From: Frankia sp.
GTDB lineage: Bacteria; Actinomycetota; Actinomycetes; Frankiales; Frankiaceae
Direction of reading: 5' to 3'
DNA length: 5,369 nt
Assembly: GCA_019689615.1 (NCBI GenBank)
Contig: JADGHD010000377.1
Coordinates: forward strand, 1-5,369
Positions 1 through 4,720 of the stretch are shown here, piece after piece. A model generated the notes under the pieces. The model worked only from the letters and a program-made list of their open reading frames with translations, was not told the DNA's origin and did no database searches. The position numbers and the translations under genes were made by a program. The stretch's first letter is position 1. Each line of letters starts with the position of its first letter.

Positions 1-1
1 T

Positions 2-1594
2 TTGTGTATAAGTGTCAGCGCCACCACCCACCGCGAGCCAGCCGAGCAGCCGGGCGACGAGCCGGCCCACCGGGAGCCTTCGGCCCGGGAGCAGACCCAG
101 CCAAAGGAGCCACGCCGCCCGCCACGGCCGCCGGTGGCCCCACCCACCGAGCGCCCGGACTACGTGCCCGCGGACCGGGCAGCGGCCGAACGCGCGCCGA
201 CGGAGCGCCGGCCCGCCGACCGACCGGCTGCTGACCGGCCCGCCGCCGAGCGGCCGGCGCCGGAGCGGGCGACCGGCGCCCGCCACGCGGGCCGGCCGGC
301 GCCCGCGCACCGGCGGGTCGCCGCCATCGAGGGGACGACGGCGCGCGAGGGCCGCGGGCCGTCCTCCGGGCAGCAGCCGCGGGTGATCAGCGTTGGCGGC
401 CTGAGCGGCTCGCGGGCCGAGGGCACGGCGGGGGCGGGCGGCGCCGCGCCCGGCACCGGCGCACCGGCCGAGCCGGCGGCCCGCGCCGGCCGGCGGTTCG
501 GCGCCCGGGTGCTCGCGGTGGTCGCGATCGTCGCCGGGCTGCTCGGCGGCCTCGTCGGGGGCGCGGTCGGTGCCCGGCTGGCCGGCTCCGGCGAAAGCGG
601 TTCCAGCCTGCGGCTGGGCGGCTCCGCGCCGGCCGGCGGGGCGCCCGGCTCGGTGGCCGACGTGGTCGCCGCCGTGCTGCCGTCCGTGGTGACCATCGAT
701 GTCCGCGGTGCCGAGGGCAGCACCGGGTCCGGGGTGATCATCCGCTCCGACGGCTACATCCTGACCAACAGCCATGTGATCGCGCCGGCGCTGCGTGGCG
801 AGGGCCAGCTGATGGTGACGCTGTACAAGGAGGTCGCGCAGATCCCGGCGCAGGTCGTCGGTCAGGACGCGCGCACCGACCTCGCGGTGATCAAGATTTC
901 GACCGGCACCGAGCTGCCGGCGGCGGTGCTCGGCCGGTCGGGCTCGCTGCGGGTGGGGACGCCGGTCATCGCGATCGGTGCCCCGCTCGGGCTGTCCGGC
1001 ACGGTCACCACCGGCATCGTCAGCGCGCTCGACCGCAACCCCACCGTTCCCGTCGCCAGCGGGGAGTCGCCGCCGATGCTCGTCGGCGCGATCCAGATCG
1101 ACGCCGCGCTCAATTTCGGCAGCTCTGGCGGCCCACTGCTCGACACCGCCGGGCAGGTGGTAGGGATCAACTCGGCGATCGCCAGCATCCCGGGCACGGA
1201 CGGCACCGTCGGCCAGACCGGGAACAGCGGCGTCGGCTTCGCGATCCCGATCGACTACGCCGCCTCCGTCGCTGACGAGATCATCCGGACCGGCCGGGCG
1301 ACCCACCCGCACTTCGGGGTGGTGGCGACGACGGTGACGCCGCAGGAGGCGGACGCGGCGGGCACCGCGCCCGGCGCGAAGCTGCGGGAGGTGACGCCGG
1401 GCGGCCCGGCCGCGGGCGCCGGCCTGCGCGTCGGCGACATCGTCACCAAGGTCGACGACATGGTGATCGCCAGCTCCAACGACCTGTTGGCGGCGGCCCG
1501 GCTGCACGAGGTCGGCGACCGGGTCACGGTCACCTACCAGCGGGCGGGGCGCTCGGCCAGCCTCCAGGTCACGCTCGCCGAGCAGCCGGGCTGA
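2..1594 (+). CDS. htrA: HtrA/DegP-family membrane-anchored serine protease with PDZ domain (5' partial)
   Basis: Envelope serine protease/chaperone that degrades or refolds damaged exported proteins. Numbering from the codon at base 2, residues 1-165 are a disordered Pro/Ala/Arg/Glu-rich cytoplasmic tail. Residues ~167-194 are one membrane helix rich in Gly-x-x-x-Gly spacing. A trypsin-like domain spans ~215-430 with the triad His258 (TNSHVI), Asp293 (RTDLAVIK) and Ser375 (GSSGGP), and a PDZ domain spans ~436-528. The active-site loop reads NFGSSGGP where most relatives have NPGNSGGP; all three catalytic residues are present, so activity is expected. The reading frame is open to the left edge. 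The TTG at base 2 lies within the adapter-like bases and is not a credible start, so the true N-terminus is outside the window. tatB follows after 150 bp on the same strand; in mycobacteria the same pair lies downstream of sigE and rseA, which suggests envelope-stress control, but no sigE is visible here. The family assignment is firm; which HtrA paralogue it is remains less certain. Confidence 0.93.
   Translation: MCISVSATTHREPAEQPGDEPAHREPSAREQTQPKEPRRPPRPPVAPPTERPDYVPADRAAAERAPTERRPADRPAADRPAAERPAPERATGARHAGRPAPAHRRVAAIEGTTAREGRGPSSGQQPRVISVGGLSGSRAEGTAGAGGAAPGTGAPAEPAARAGRRFGARVLAVVAIVAGLLGGLVGGAVGARLAGSGESGSSLRLGGSAPAGGAPGSVADVVAAVLPSVVTIDVRGAEGSTGSGVIIRSDGYILTNSHVIAPALRGEGQLMVTLYKEVAQIPAQVVGQDARTDLAVIKISTGTELPAAVLGRSGSLRVGTPVIAIGAPLGLSGTVTTGIVSALDRNPTVPVASGESPPMLVGAIQIDAALNFGSSGGPLLDTAGQVVGINSAIASIPGTDGTVGQTGNSGVGFAIPIDYAASVADEIIRTGRATHPHFGVVATTVTPQEADAAGTAPGAKLREVTPGGPAAGAGLRVGDIVTKVDDMVIASSNDLLAAARLHEVGDRVTVTYQRAGRSASLQVTLAEQPG
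3..18 (+). other. Probable Tn5/Nextera mosaic-end adapter remnant at contig edge
   Basis: The bases TGTGTATAAGTGTCAG match the inner 16 bases of the Tn5 mosaic end used in Nextera libraries (TGTGTATAAGAGACAG) at 14 of 16 positions, including the first ten in a row. They sit at the extreme edge of the window and are AT-rich inside DNA that is otherwise more than 75% GC. This is most simply an untrimmed, slightly error-bearing library adapter, so genomic sequence would begin at about position 19. A natural coincidence is possible but unlikely given the position and composition. Confidence 0.8.
170..271 (+). repeat. Degenerate tetrapeptide repeat (Pro/Ala-Ala-Asp/Glu-Arg) in the HtrA cytoplasmic tail
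   Basis: Residues ~57-90 of the HtrA product consist of roughly eight copies of a four-residue unit such as PADR, PAAER or PAPER. Acidic and basic residues alternate next to prolines. At DNA level this is a degenerate ~12-bp repeat built from gac/gag-cgg-ccg-gcc triplets. It predicts a disordered, charge-alternating tail on the cytoplasmic side of the membrane helix. Such tracts often vary in length between strains. Confidence 0.6.
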
Positions 1595-1732
1595 CGCTGG
1601 CCGTCACGGCGCGTTCACCCGCCGCGCCCGCTTCGGCCGCCAGTGGCGCCGCCGGCCGCCCGTCGGCCCGGTCGGGCCAGCTCCCGGCCGGATAACGCGG
1701 CGGAACCGTCTCGTGGAGGACAGGCGCGGAGG

Positions 1733-1738
1733 TACGCT
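1733..1738 (+). promoter_or_regulatory. Candidate -10 element for leaderless tatB transcription
   Basis: TACGCT fits the actinobacterial -10 pattern TANNNT and lies exactly six bases before the GTG start of tatB, so transcription would begin at or next to the start codon. A GGAGG at 1728-1732 sits directly upstream, 12 bases from the GTG, which is long for a Shine-Dalgarno site. A longer transcript read through from htrA could still use it. No convincing -35 is seen at 16-19 bp. The same hexamer and spacing occur before the MarR gene. Confidence 0.5.
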
Positions 1739-1744
1739 CGCCCC

Positions 1745-2197
1745 GTGTTCAACGGTGTCGGATGGGCCGAAGTCGCCGTTCTGCTGATTATCGGCCTGTT
1801 CGTGTTCGGGCCGGACAAGCTGCCGCGGGTGGCCCGGGACGCTGGCCGGATGTTGCGTCAGCTCCGGCAGATGCTCAACGGCATGCGCGACGACCTGCGC
1901 CAGGAACTCGGTCCCGAGCTGGCCGACCTGGACATCCGGGACCTGCACCCGAAGACGTTCGTCCGCAAGCACCTGCTGGAGGACGACGACCCGATCTTCC
2001 CCAGCTACCTGGACAAGCGGACCAACGGCTACGACAGCACCGCCGCCAGCAGCGCCGGCCCGTCGCTGACCAAGGACCGCGCTCCCGCCGCCAGCGCCCC
2101 GAAGGCGGCCGCGCAGCCGAAGCGGGCGGTCCCGGCCCCGGCGTCGCCGAGCCCGGGCGCCACCAGCAGTGCCCCCTGGGACACCGACGCCACCTGA
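1745..2197 (+). CDS. tatB: Sec-independent (twin-arginine) translocase subunit TatB
   Basis: TatB joins TatC to form the receptor that binds twin-arginine signal peptides of folded export substrates. The 150-residue product starts VFNGVGWAEV and has an N-terminal membrane helix (~5-21). The TatA/B hinge FGPDKLP (21-27), an amphipathic helix (~28-57) and a hydrophilic tail follow. The GTG at 1745 is chosen because TatA/B proteins begin within a few residues of the membrane helix; the in-frame upstream extension to 1643 would add 34 basic, Pro-rich residues before it. TatB rather than TatA is supported by the length, the conserved RKHLLEDDDPIF-type segment (74-85) and the C-terminal WDTDAT, which resemble mycobacterial TatB as I remember it. 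The Ala/Pro/Lys-rich stretch ~100-143 is probably disordered. It follows htrA on the same strand and converges on the MarR gene 28 bp away. Confidence 0.92.
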   Translation: MFNGVGWAEVAVLLIIGLFVFGPDKLPRVARDAGRMLRQLRQMLNGMRDDLRQELGPELADLDIRDLHPKTFVRKHLLEDDDPIFPSYLDKRTNGYDSTAASSAGPSLTKDRAPAASAPKAAAQPKRAVPAPASPSPGATSSAPWDTDAT

Positions 2198-2209
2198 GCG
2201 CAGCGCGCT
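2197..2209 (+). terminator. Short hairpin between convergent tatB and MarR genes (weak)
   Basis: AGCGC-AGC-GCGCT forms a five-base-pair stem with a three-base loop that begins on the last base of the tatB stop codon. There is no T-tract. It is the only symmetric structure I found in the 28-bp gap between the two converging genes. It could act in both directions, but it is short enough to be chance in DNA this GC-rich. Confidence 0.22.
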
Positions 2210-2225
2210 GGGCGGGCAGGGCCCG

Positions 2226-2915
2226 TCAGCGGCCGGTCCCGTTGTGCGCGGGGACGGCCAGCCGCTCCAGCAGCTCGCCGAGCAGCTCCAGCTCGTCGGG
2301 CGTGTAGTGGGACAGCACGTGCCGCGCGACCCCGCGCAGGTGGGTGCCGGACGCGTCGCGCAGCCGCGCCAGCCCGGCCGGGGTGAGCACGGCGAGCGTG
2401 CCGCGCAGATCGGACGGGCAGGACCGGCGCTCGACCAGTCCCTCCCGGACCAGGCGGTCGACGAGCCTGGTCAGCCCGCTCCGGGAGAGCAGCACGGCGT
2501 TCGCCAGCTCGCTCATCCGCAGCGCCCCGGCTGGCGACTCGGACAGCTGGACGAGCACGTCGTACGAGGCGAGCGGCAGGCTGTGAGCATCCTCGAGCTC
2601 GGCCTCGAGCAGCCGGGTGACATGCGCGTGGGCGCGCAGCAGCCCGCGCCAGGCCCGCATCCCGAGGGCGTCCACCCGCTCGGCGGCCGGGTTCGGCGAG
2701 CCACAGGCCGGCCGCGGCTCGGGCGCGCCGGCGGAGTCCGCCTGCTCGGCGCCGGCCGGGCCCGCGCCGGCGGTGGGTCGGGCCGCGGCCAGGTGCGCGG
2801 ACGCCGTGGCCGGGCGCGCTGGCCCCCCGTCGAACGTCACCGTCACCGGCCCGGACTGGTCGGTGATGTCGTCCGGGCCTGGCTCCGTTTCCTGCCGGGT
2901 GTCCTGCCAGCCCAC
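2226..2915 (-). CDS. MarR-family winged-helix transcriptional regulator with long N-terminal extension
   Basis: Probable dimeric DNA-binding repressor or activator of the MarR family. In the 229-residue product, residues ~85-110 form the first dimerisation helix. The winged helix-turn-helix spans ~113-185: MSELANAVLLSRSGLTRLVDRL (134-155) contains the recognition helix, and CPSDLRGTLAVLTPAG (166-181) is the wing, with the family's Asp/Arg and LTPAG signature. Residues ~186-223 complete the dimer helices. The first ~80 residues are Pro/Ala/Gly-rich and unlike the family, whose members usually have 140-170 residues. The real start may be internal, for example GTG codon 81 or ATG codon 86. The GTG at 2915 is kept because a -10-like element lies six bases upstream, as at tatB. 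Cys71 and Cys166 are the only cysteines; redox sensing is possible but not shown. The ligand and targets cannot be read from the sequence; divergent mrp and the gene itself are the natural candidates. Confidence 0.85.
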   Translation of the reverse strand: MGWQDTRQETEPGPDDITDQSGPVTVTFDGGPARPATASAHLAAARPTAGAGPAGAEQADSAGAPEPRPACGSPNPAAERVDALGMRAWRGLLRAHAHVTRLLEAELEDAHSLPLASYDVLVQLSESPAGALRMSELANAVLLSRSGLTRLVDRLVREGLVERRSCPSDLRGTLAVLTPAGLARLRDASGTHLRGVARHVLSHYTPDELELLGELLERLAVPAHNGTGR

Positions 2916-2921
2916 TCGATC

Positions 2922-2927
2922 AGCGTA
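2922..2927 (-). promoter_or_regulatory. Candidate -10 element for leaderless MarR-gene transcription
   Basis: On the minus strand TACGCT lies exactly six bases before the GTG at 2915, matching the arrangement at tatB (both share GTACGCT or its core). No Shine-Dalgarno sequence is seen before this GTG, which agrees with leaderless translation. No clear -35 is visible. It supports the long form of the MarR protein. Confidence 0.45.
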
Positions 2928-2983
2928 CGTCGCCGGGCCGGTGCGCGGGGCGACGAGCGCGTGCCAGCCACCCGACCGGGCCT

Positions 2984-3069
2984 CGGCCGGCGCCCGCCGC
3001 CGCCCCCCGGCCGGGGCGGGGCGCCCCCCCCCCCCCCCGGGCCCGGGGGGGGGCGGGGCGGCGCCCCGC
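2984..3069. other. GC-only, homopolymer-rich patch, possible sequence artefact
   Basis: These 86 bases contain no A or T. They include a run of 15 C (3024-3038), then GGG, CCC and a run of nine G (3045-3053). The C and G runs are mutually complementary and could fold into a very stable hairpin. Such runs are atypical even for a GC-rich actinomycete and are a known problem for short-read chemistry, so the exact length and order of bases should not be trusted. It lies between genes and breaks none. Confidence 0.65.
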
Positions 3070-3153
3070 TGACCGGGTCTGGCCGCCGGCCGGCGCCCGG
3101 TAGCGCAGTCCCGCCGCCGCGGTTACGGGGCGTCCCCGGACCGCCGGGCGGGC

Positions 3154-3159
3154 TATGGT
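3154..3159 (+). promoter_or_regulatory. Candidate -10 element upstream of mrp
   Basis: TATGGT fits TANNNT and is the best -10-like hexamer on the plus strand in the MarR-mrp region, where T-containing hexamers are rare. A start site at about 3166-3168 would give an mRNA leader of ~200 bases before mrp, containing the tandem repeat and the hairpin. It would also place a GTG (3168) at or near the 5' end. No good -35 is seen. Confidence 0.3.
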
Positions 3160-3167
3160 GGTTGTCG

Positions 3168-3320
3168 GTGGGTGCAGCAGGCCCCGGTTGCCACGCGCGC
3201 ATGGCCCGGCGGGTCATGCCCAGGGGGGTCATGGTCCAGCGGGTCATGGCCCAGGCGGGCGGTAGGACCGCCGCGCCGTCCCTGTCCCAGCCGACGACCA
3301 CCTCCCCCAGCCCGCACTGA
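3168..3320 (+). CDS. Possible 50-codon small ORF or leader peptide ahead of mrp (speculative)
   Basis: A GTG-initiated frame begins eight bases after the TATGGT element and ends at TGA 48 bases before mrp. Its product would be 50 residues, with four five-residue units (MARRV, MPRGV, MVQRV, MAQAG) encoded by the 15-bp tandem repeat, giving Met codons in frame every 15 bases. The hairpin at 3328-3349 begins seven bases after its stop. This order (small ORF, hairpin, gene) is the layout of a translated regulatory leader. Against it: no Shine-Dalgarno site, composition no different from noncoding frames nearby, and no known homologue that I recognise. It may simply be chance. Confidence 0.18.
   Translation: MGAAGPGCHARMARRVMPRGVMVQRVMAQAGGRTAAPSLSQPTTTSPSPH
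3200..3259. repeat. Four tandem copies of a 15-bp unit, consensus CATGGCCCAGCGGGT
   Basis: Copies start at 3200, 3215, 3230 and 3245. Copies 1 and 3 differ at two positions, copies 1 and 2 at three; copy 4 has the most changes and lacks the terminal T. Each begins with the palindrome CATG, and CATGGCCC faces GGGTCATG of the next copy, so each junction is an imperfect dyad (one mismatch in the first). The array could be a set of protein-binding sites spaced at about 1.4 helical turns, a coding repeat of a small ORF, or neutral slippage. It lies 110 bp before mrp. Confidence 0.75.
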
Positions 3321-3327
3321 ACCCGTA

Positions 3328-3349
3328 CCACCGCCGGTCGCGGCGGTGG
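3328..3349 (+). promoter_or_regulatory. Perfect 9-bp inverted repeat (hairpin) in the mrp leader
   Basis: CCACCGCCG (3328-3336) and CGGCGGTGG (3341-3349) are perfectly complementary around the four-base loop GTCG. The structure ends 19 bases before the mrp TTG and leaves the GAGG ribosome-binding site free. It lacks a T-tract. It could be an operator for a dimeric regulator such as the divergent MarR protein, an mRNA stability or attenuation element, or an intrinsic stop for transcripts from upstream. The sequence alone does not decide between these. Confidence 0.55.
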
Positions 3350-3359
3350 CCAGACGGCC

Positions 3360-3363
3360 GAGG
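3360..3363 (+). promoter_or_regulatory. Ribosome-binding site supporting the TTG start of mrp
   Basis: GAGG lies five bases before TTG 3369. It is modest but properly spaced, and no better ATG or GTG with a ribosome-binding site exists before the conserved N-terminal domain. It favours TTG 3369 as the mrp start. Confidence 0.5.
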
Positions 3364-3368
3364 TTTCC

Positions 3369-4514
3369 TTGCCAGCGAACAGCCCAACTCCCGAAGCGAT
3401 CCACTCGGCGCTCGCGACCGTGCTCGACCCCGAGATCGGCCGGCCGATCACCGAGCTGGACATGGTCGAGGCGGTCCAGGTCCGCGGCGACGGCTCCGTC
3501 GACGTCGTGGTCCTGCTCACGGTATCCGGCTGCCCGATGCGTGACGAGATCACCGCTCGGGTGGACCGCGCGGTCCGTGCCGTCGACGGCGTCACCGACG
3601 TGCGCGTCGCGTTGTCGGTGATGACCCAGGAGCAGCGCGCCGCGCTGCACGAGAAGCTGCGCGGCGGGGTCGCGCCGCGCGTGATCCCGTTCGCCCAGCC
3701 CGGCTCGCTCACCCGGGTCTACGGGGTGGCCAGCGGCAAGGGCGGGGTCGGCAAGTCATCCGTGACGGTGAACCTCGCCGCCGCCATGGCCCGCATGGGG
3801 CTTTCGGTCGGCGTGCTCGACGCCGACATCTACGGCCACTCGGTGCCCCGGATGTTCGGGGTCGACCGGCCGCCGACGCAGGTCGAGAAGATGATCATGC
3901 CGCCGCAGGCGCACGGCGTGAAGGTCATCTCCACCGGCATGTTCACCCGCGGCAACCAGCCGGTGACCTGGCGCGGGCCGATGCTGCACCGGGCCCTGGA
4001 GCAGTTCCTCTCCGACGTGTTCTGGGGCGACCTCGACGTCCTGCTGCTCGACCTTCCGCCCGGCACCGGCGACATCGCGATCTCGCTCGCCCAGCTCGTG
4101 CCGTCGTCCGAGCTGCTCGTCGTCACGACGCCGCAGGTCGCCGCGACCGAGGTGGCCGAGCGGGCCGGCACGATCGCCGCGCAGACCCGGCAGAACGTGG
4201 TCGGCGTCGTGGAGAACATGGCCTACCTGTCCTGCCCGCACTGCGACGAGCGGATCGAGCTGTTCGGCTCGGGTGGCGGCGCCGCGGTCGCCGAGCGGCT
4301 GACCAAGGTGCTCGGCCACGACGTGCCGCTGCTCGCGCAGATCCCGATGGACGTGCGGATGCGCGAGGGTGGCGACGCCGGGCGACCGCTGGTCCTTGCC
4401 GACCCGGACTGCGAGGCCAGCAAGGCGATGCGCTCGGTCGCCGAGCGGCTGGGCTTCCGCTCCCGTGGCCTGGCCGGCCGCTCGCTCAACATCACCCCCG
4501 CTCGGCGGGGCTGA
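3369..4514 (+). CDS. mrp: Mrp/ApbC (Nbp35-type) iron-sulfur cluster carrier P-loop ATPase
   Basis: Cytosolic ATPase thought to hold a 4Fe-4S cluster at a dimer interface and pass it to apo-proteins. The 381-residue product has an N-terminal MIP18/DUF59 domain (~8-88) with the conserved cysteine Cys55 in SGCPMRDE. A linker ending in RVIPFAQPGSLTRV (~104-117) follows. The ParA/MinD-like ATPase has the deviant Walker A SGKGGVGKS (122-130) with signature Lys124 and Lys129, Walker A' DAD (151-153), a switch II LDLPPGTGD (227-235) and the cluster-ligand motif Cys289-x-x-Cys292 (SCPHC). Length and order match actinobacterial Mrp. TTG 3369 is chosen from its ribosome-binding site and because the protein then starts 8-10 residues before the DUF59 domain. 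It is divergent from the MarR gene and followed by a strong terminator, so it is probably monocistronic. In mycobacteria mrp is also found a few genes from htrA-tatB. Confidence 0.95.
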   Translation: MPANSPTPEAIHSALATVLDPEIGRPITELDMVEAVQVRGDGSVDVVVLLTVSGCPMRDEITARVDRAVRAVDGVTDVRVALSVMTQEQRAALHEKLRGGVAPRVIPFAQPGSLTRVYGVASGKGGVGKSSVTVNLAAAMARMGLSVGVLDADIYGHSVPRMFGVDRPPTQVEKMIMPPQAHGVKVISTGMFTRGNQPVTWRGPMLHRALEQFLSDVFWGDLDVLLLDLPPGTGDIAISLAQLVPSSELLVVTTPQVAATEVAERAGTIAAQTRQNVVGVVENMAYLSCPHCDERIELFGSGGGAAVAERLTKVLGHDVPLLAQIPMDVRMREGGDAGRPLVLADPDCEASKAMRSVAERLGFRSRGLAGRSLNITPARRG

Positions 4515-4533
4515 GCCCGCCCGGAGACGCTTC

Positions 4534-4565
4534 CGGCCCGGTACGGCGCTCGCCGTGCCGGGCCG
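4534..4565 (+). terminator. Strong GC hairpin terminator downstream of mrp
   Basis: Bases 4534-4547 and 4552-4565 pair over 14 positions, with one G-T wobble (4542/4557) and the loop GCTC. The stem starts 19 bases after the mrp stop. No T-tract follows, which is usual for intrinsic terminators in GC-rich actinomycetes. Being symmetric, it may also stop transcripts arriving from the convergent TerD gene. Confidence 0.75.
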
Positions 4566-4602
4566 TCGGCCGCCCGGGCCGGGCTGGCGGCGGGGCCCCC
4601 GG

Positions 4603-4696
4603 CCCCCCCCCCCCCACGCGCACCCCCCCCCCCCCCAAGCCCGGGGGGGGGGAGTTTTTTCTTAACCCCCCCGGGGGGGGGCCCGGGCCCCCCCCC
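4603..4696. other. Extreme C/G homopolymer patch with a terminator-like core, possible artefact
   Basis: The convergent mrp-terD gap contains successive runs C13 (4603-4615), C14 (4623-4636), G10 (4643-4652), T6 (4655-4660), C7 (4666-4672), G9 (4673-4681) and C9 (4688-4696). Taken literally, C10 (4627-4636) and G10 (4643-4652) form a stem around AAGCCC followed by AG and six T, a textbook intrinsic terminator for the plus strand. However, the runs, and the only AT-rich island (4653-4665) in the neighbourhood, also look like low-quality base calls over a hard-to-read hairpin. A real terminator hairpin probably lies here, but the exact bases are unreliable. Confidence 0.6.
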
Positions 4697-4720
4697 GCCC
4701 CGCCGCCCCACGCCCGGCCG

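Larger units (their letters stand above)
2916..3368. other. Divergent intergenic region between the MarR gene and mrp
   Basis: This 453-bp region separates back-to-back genes and should hold both promoters. From left to right it holds the MarR -10 candidate, a GC-only homopolymer patch (2984-3069), a TATGGT -10 candidate (3154), a possible small ORF (3168-3320) containing a four-copy 15-bp tandem repeat (3200-3259), a perfect 9-bp inverted repeat (3328-3349) and the mrp ribosome-binding site. Longer open frames cross it on both strands, but their Pro/Gly/Arg-rich products look like GC-driven noise. I see no tRNA or recognised riboswitch. Confidence 0.6.

Noticed and set aside
1665..1678. Small hairpin GGCCC-GGTC-GGGCC between htrA and tatB as an htrA terminator
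   Set aside because: The stem is only five base pairs, lies 71 bases after the htrA stop and has no T-tract; such structures are frequent by chance at this GC content.
1702..1706. GGAAC as an ECF sigma factor -35 element upstream of tatB
   Set aside because: No CGTT- or GTT-type -10 follows at 16-18 bp, and the distance to TACGCT is too long.
1643..1744. N-terminal extension of tatB to an upstream in-frame start
   Set aside because: It would put 34 basic, Pro-rich residues before the membrane helix. TatB proteins start within a few residues of that helix, and the GTG at 1745 has promoter and ribosome-binding signals.
2169..3320. 383-codon open frame on the plus strand across the MarR gene and the intergenic region
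   Set aside because: It is antisense to a clear MarR-family gene, crosses the homopolymer patch and encodes a Gly/Pro/Arg-rich product without recognisable domains. This is the usual shadow frame in GC-rich DNA.
2843..3712. 289-codon open frame on the minus strand overlapping mrp
   Set aside because: It overlaps the well-supported N-terminal domain of mrp and the homopolymer patch, and its product shows no domain.
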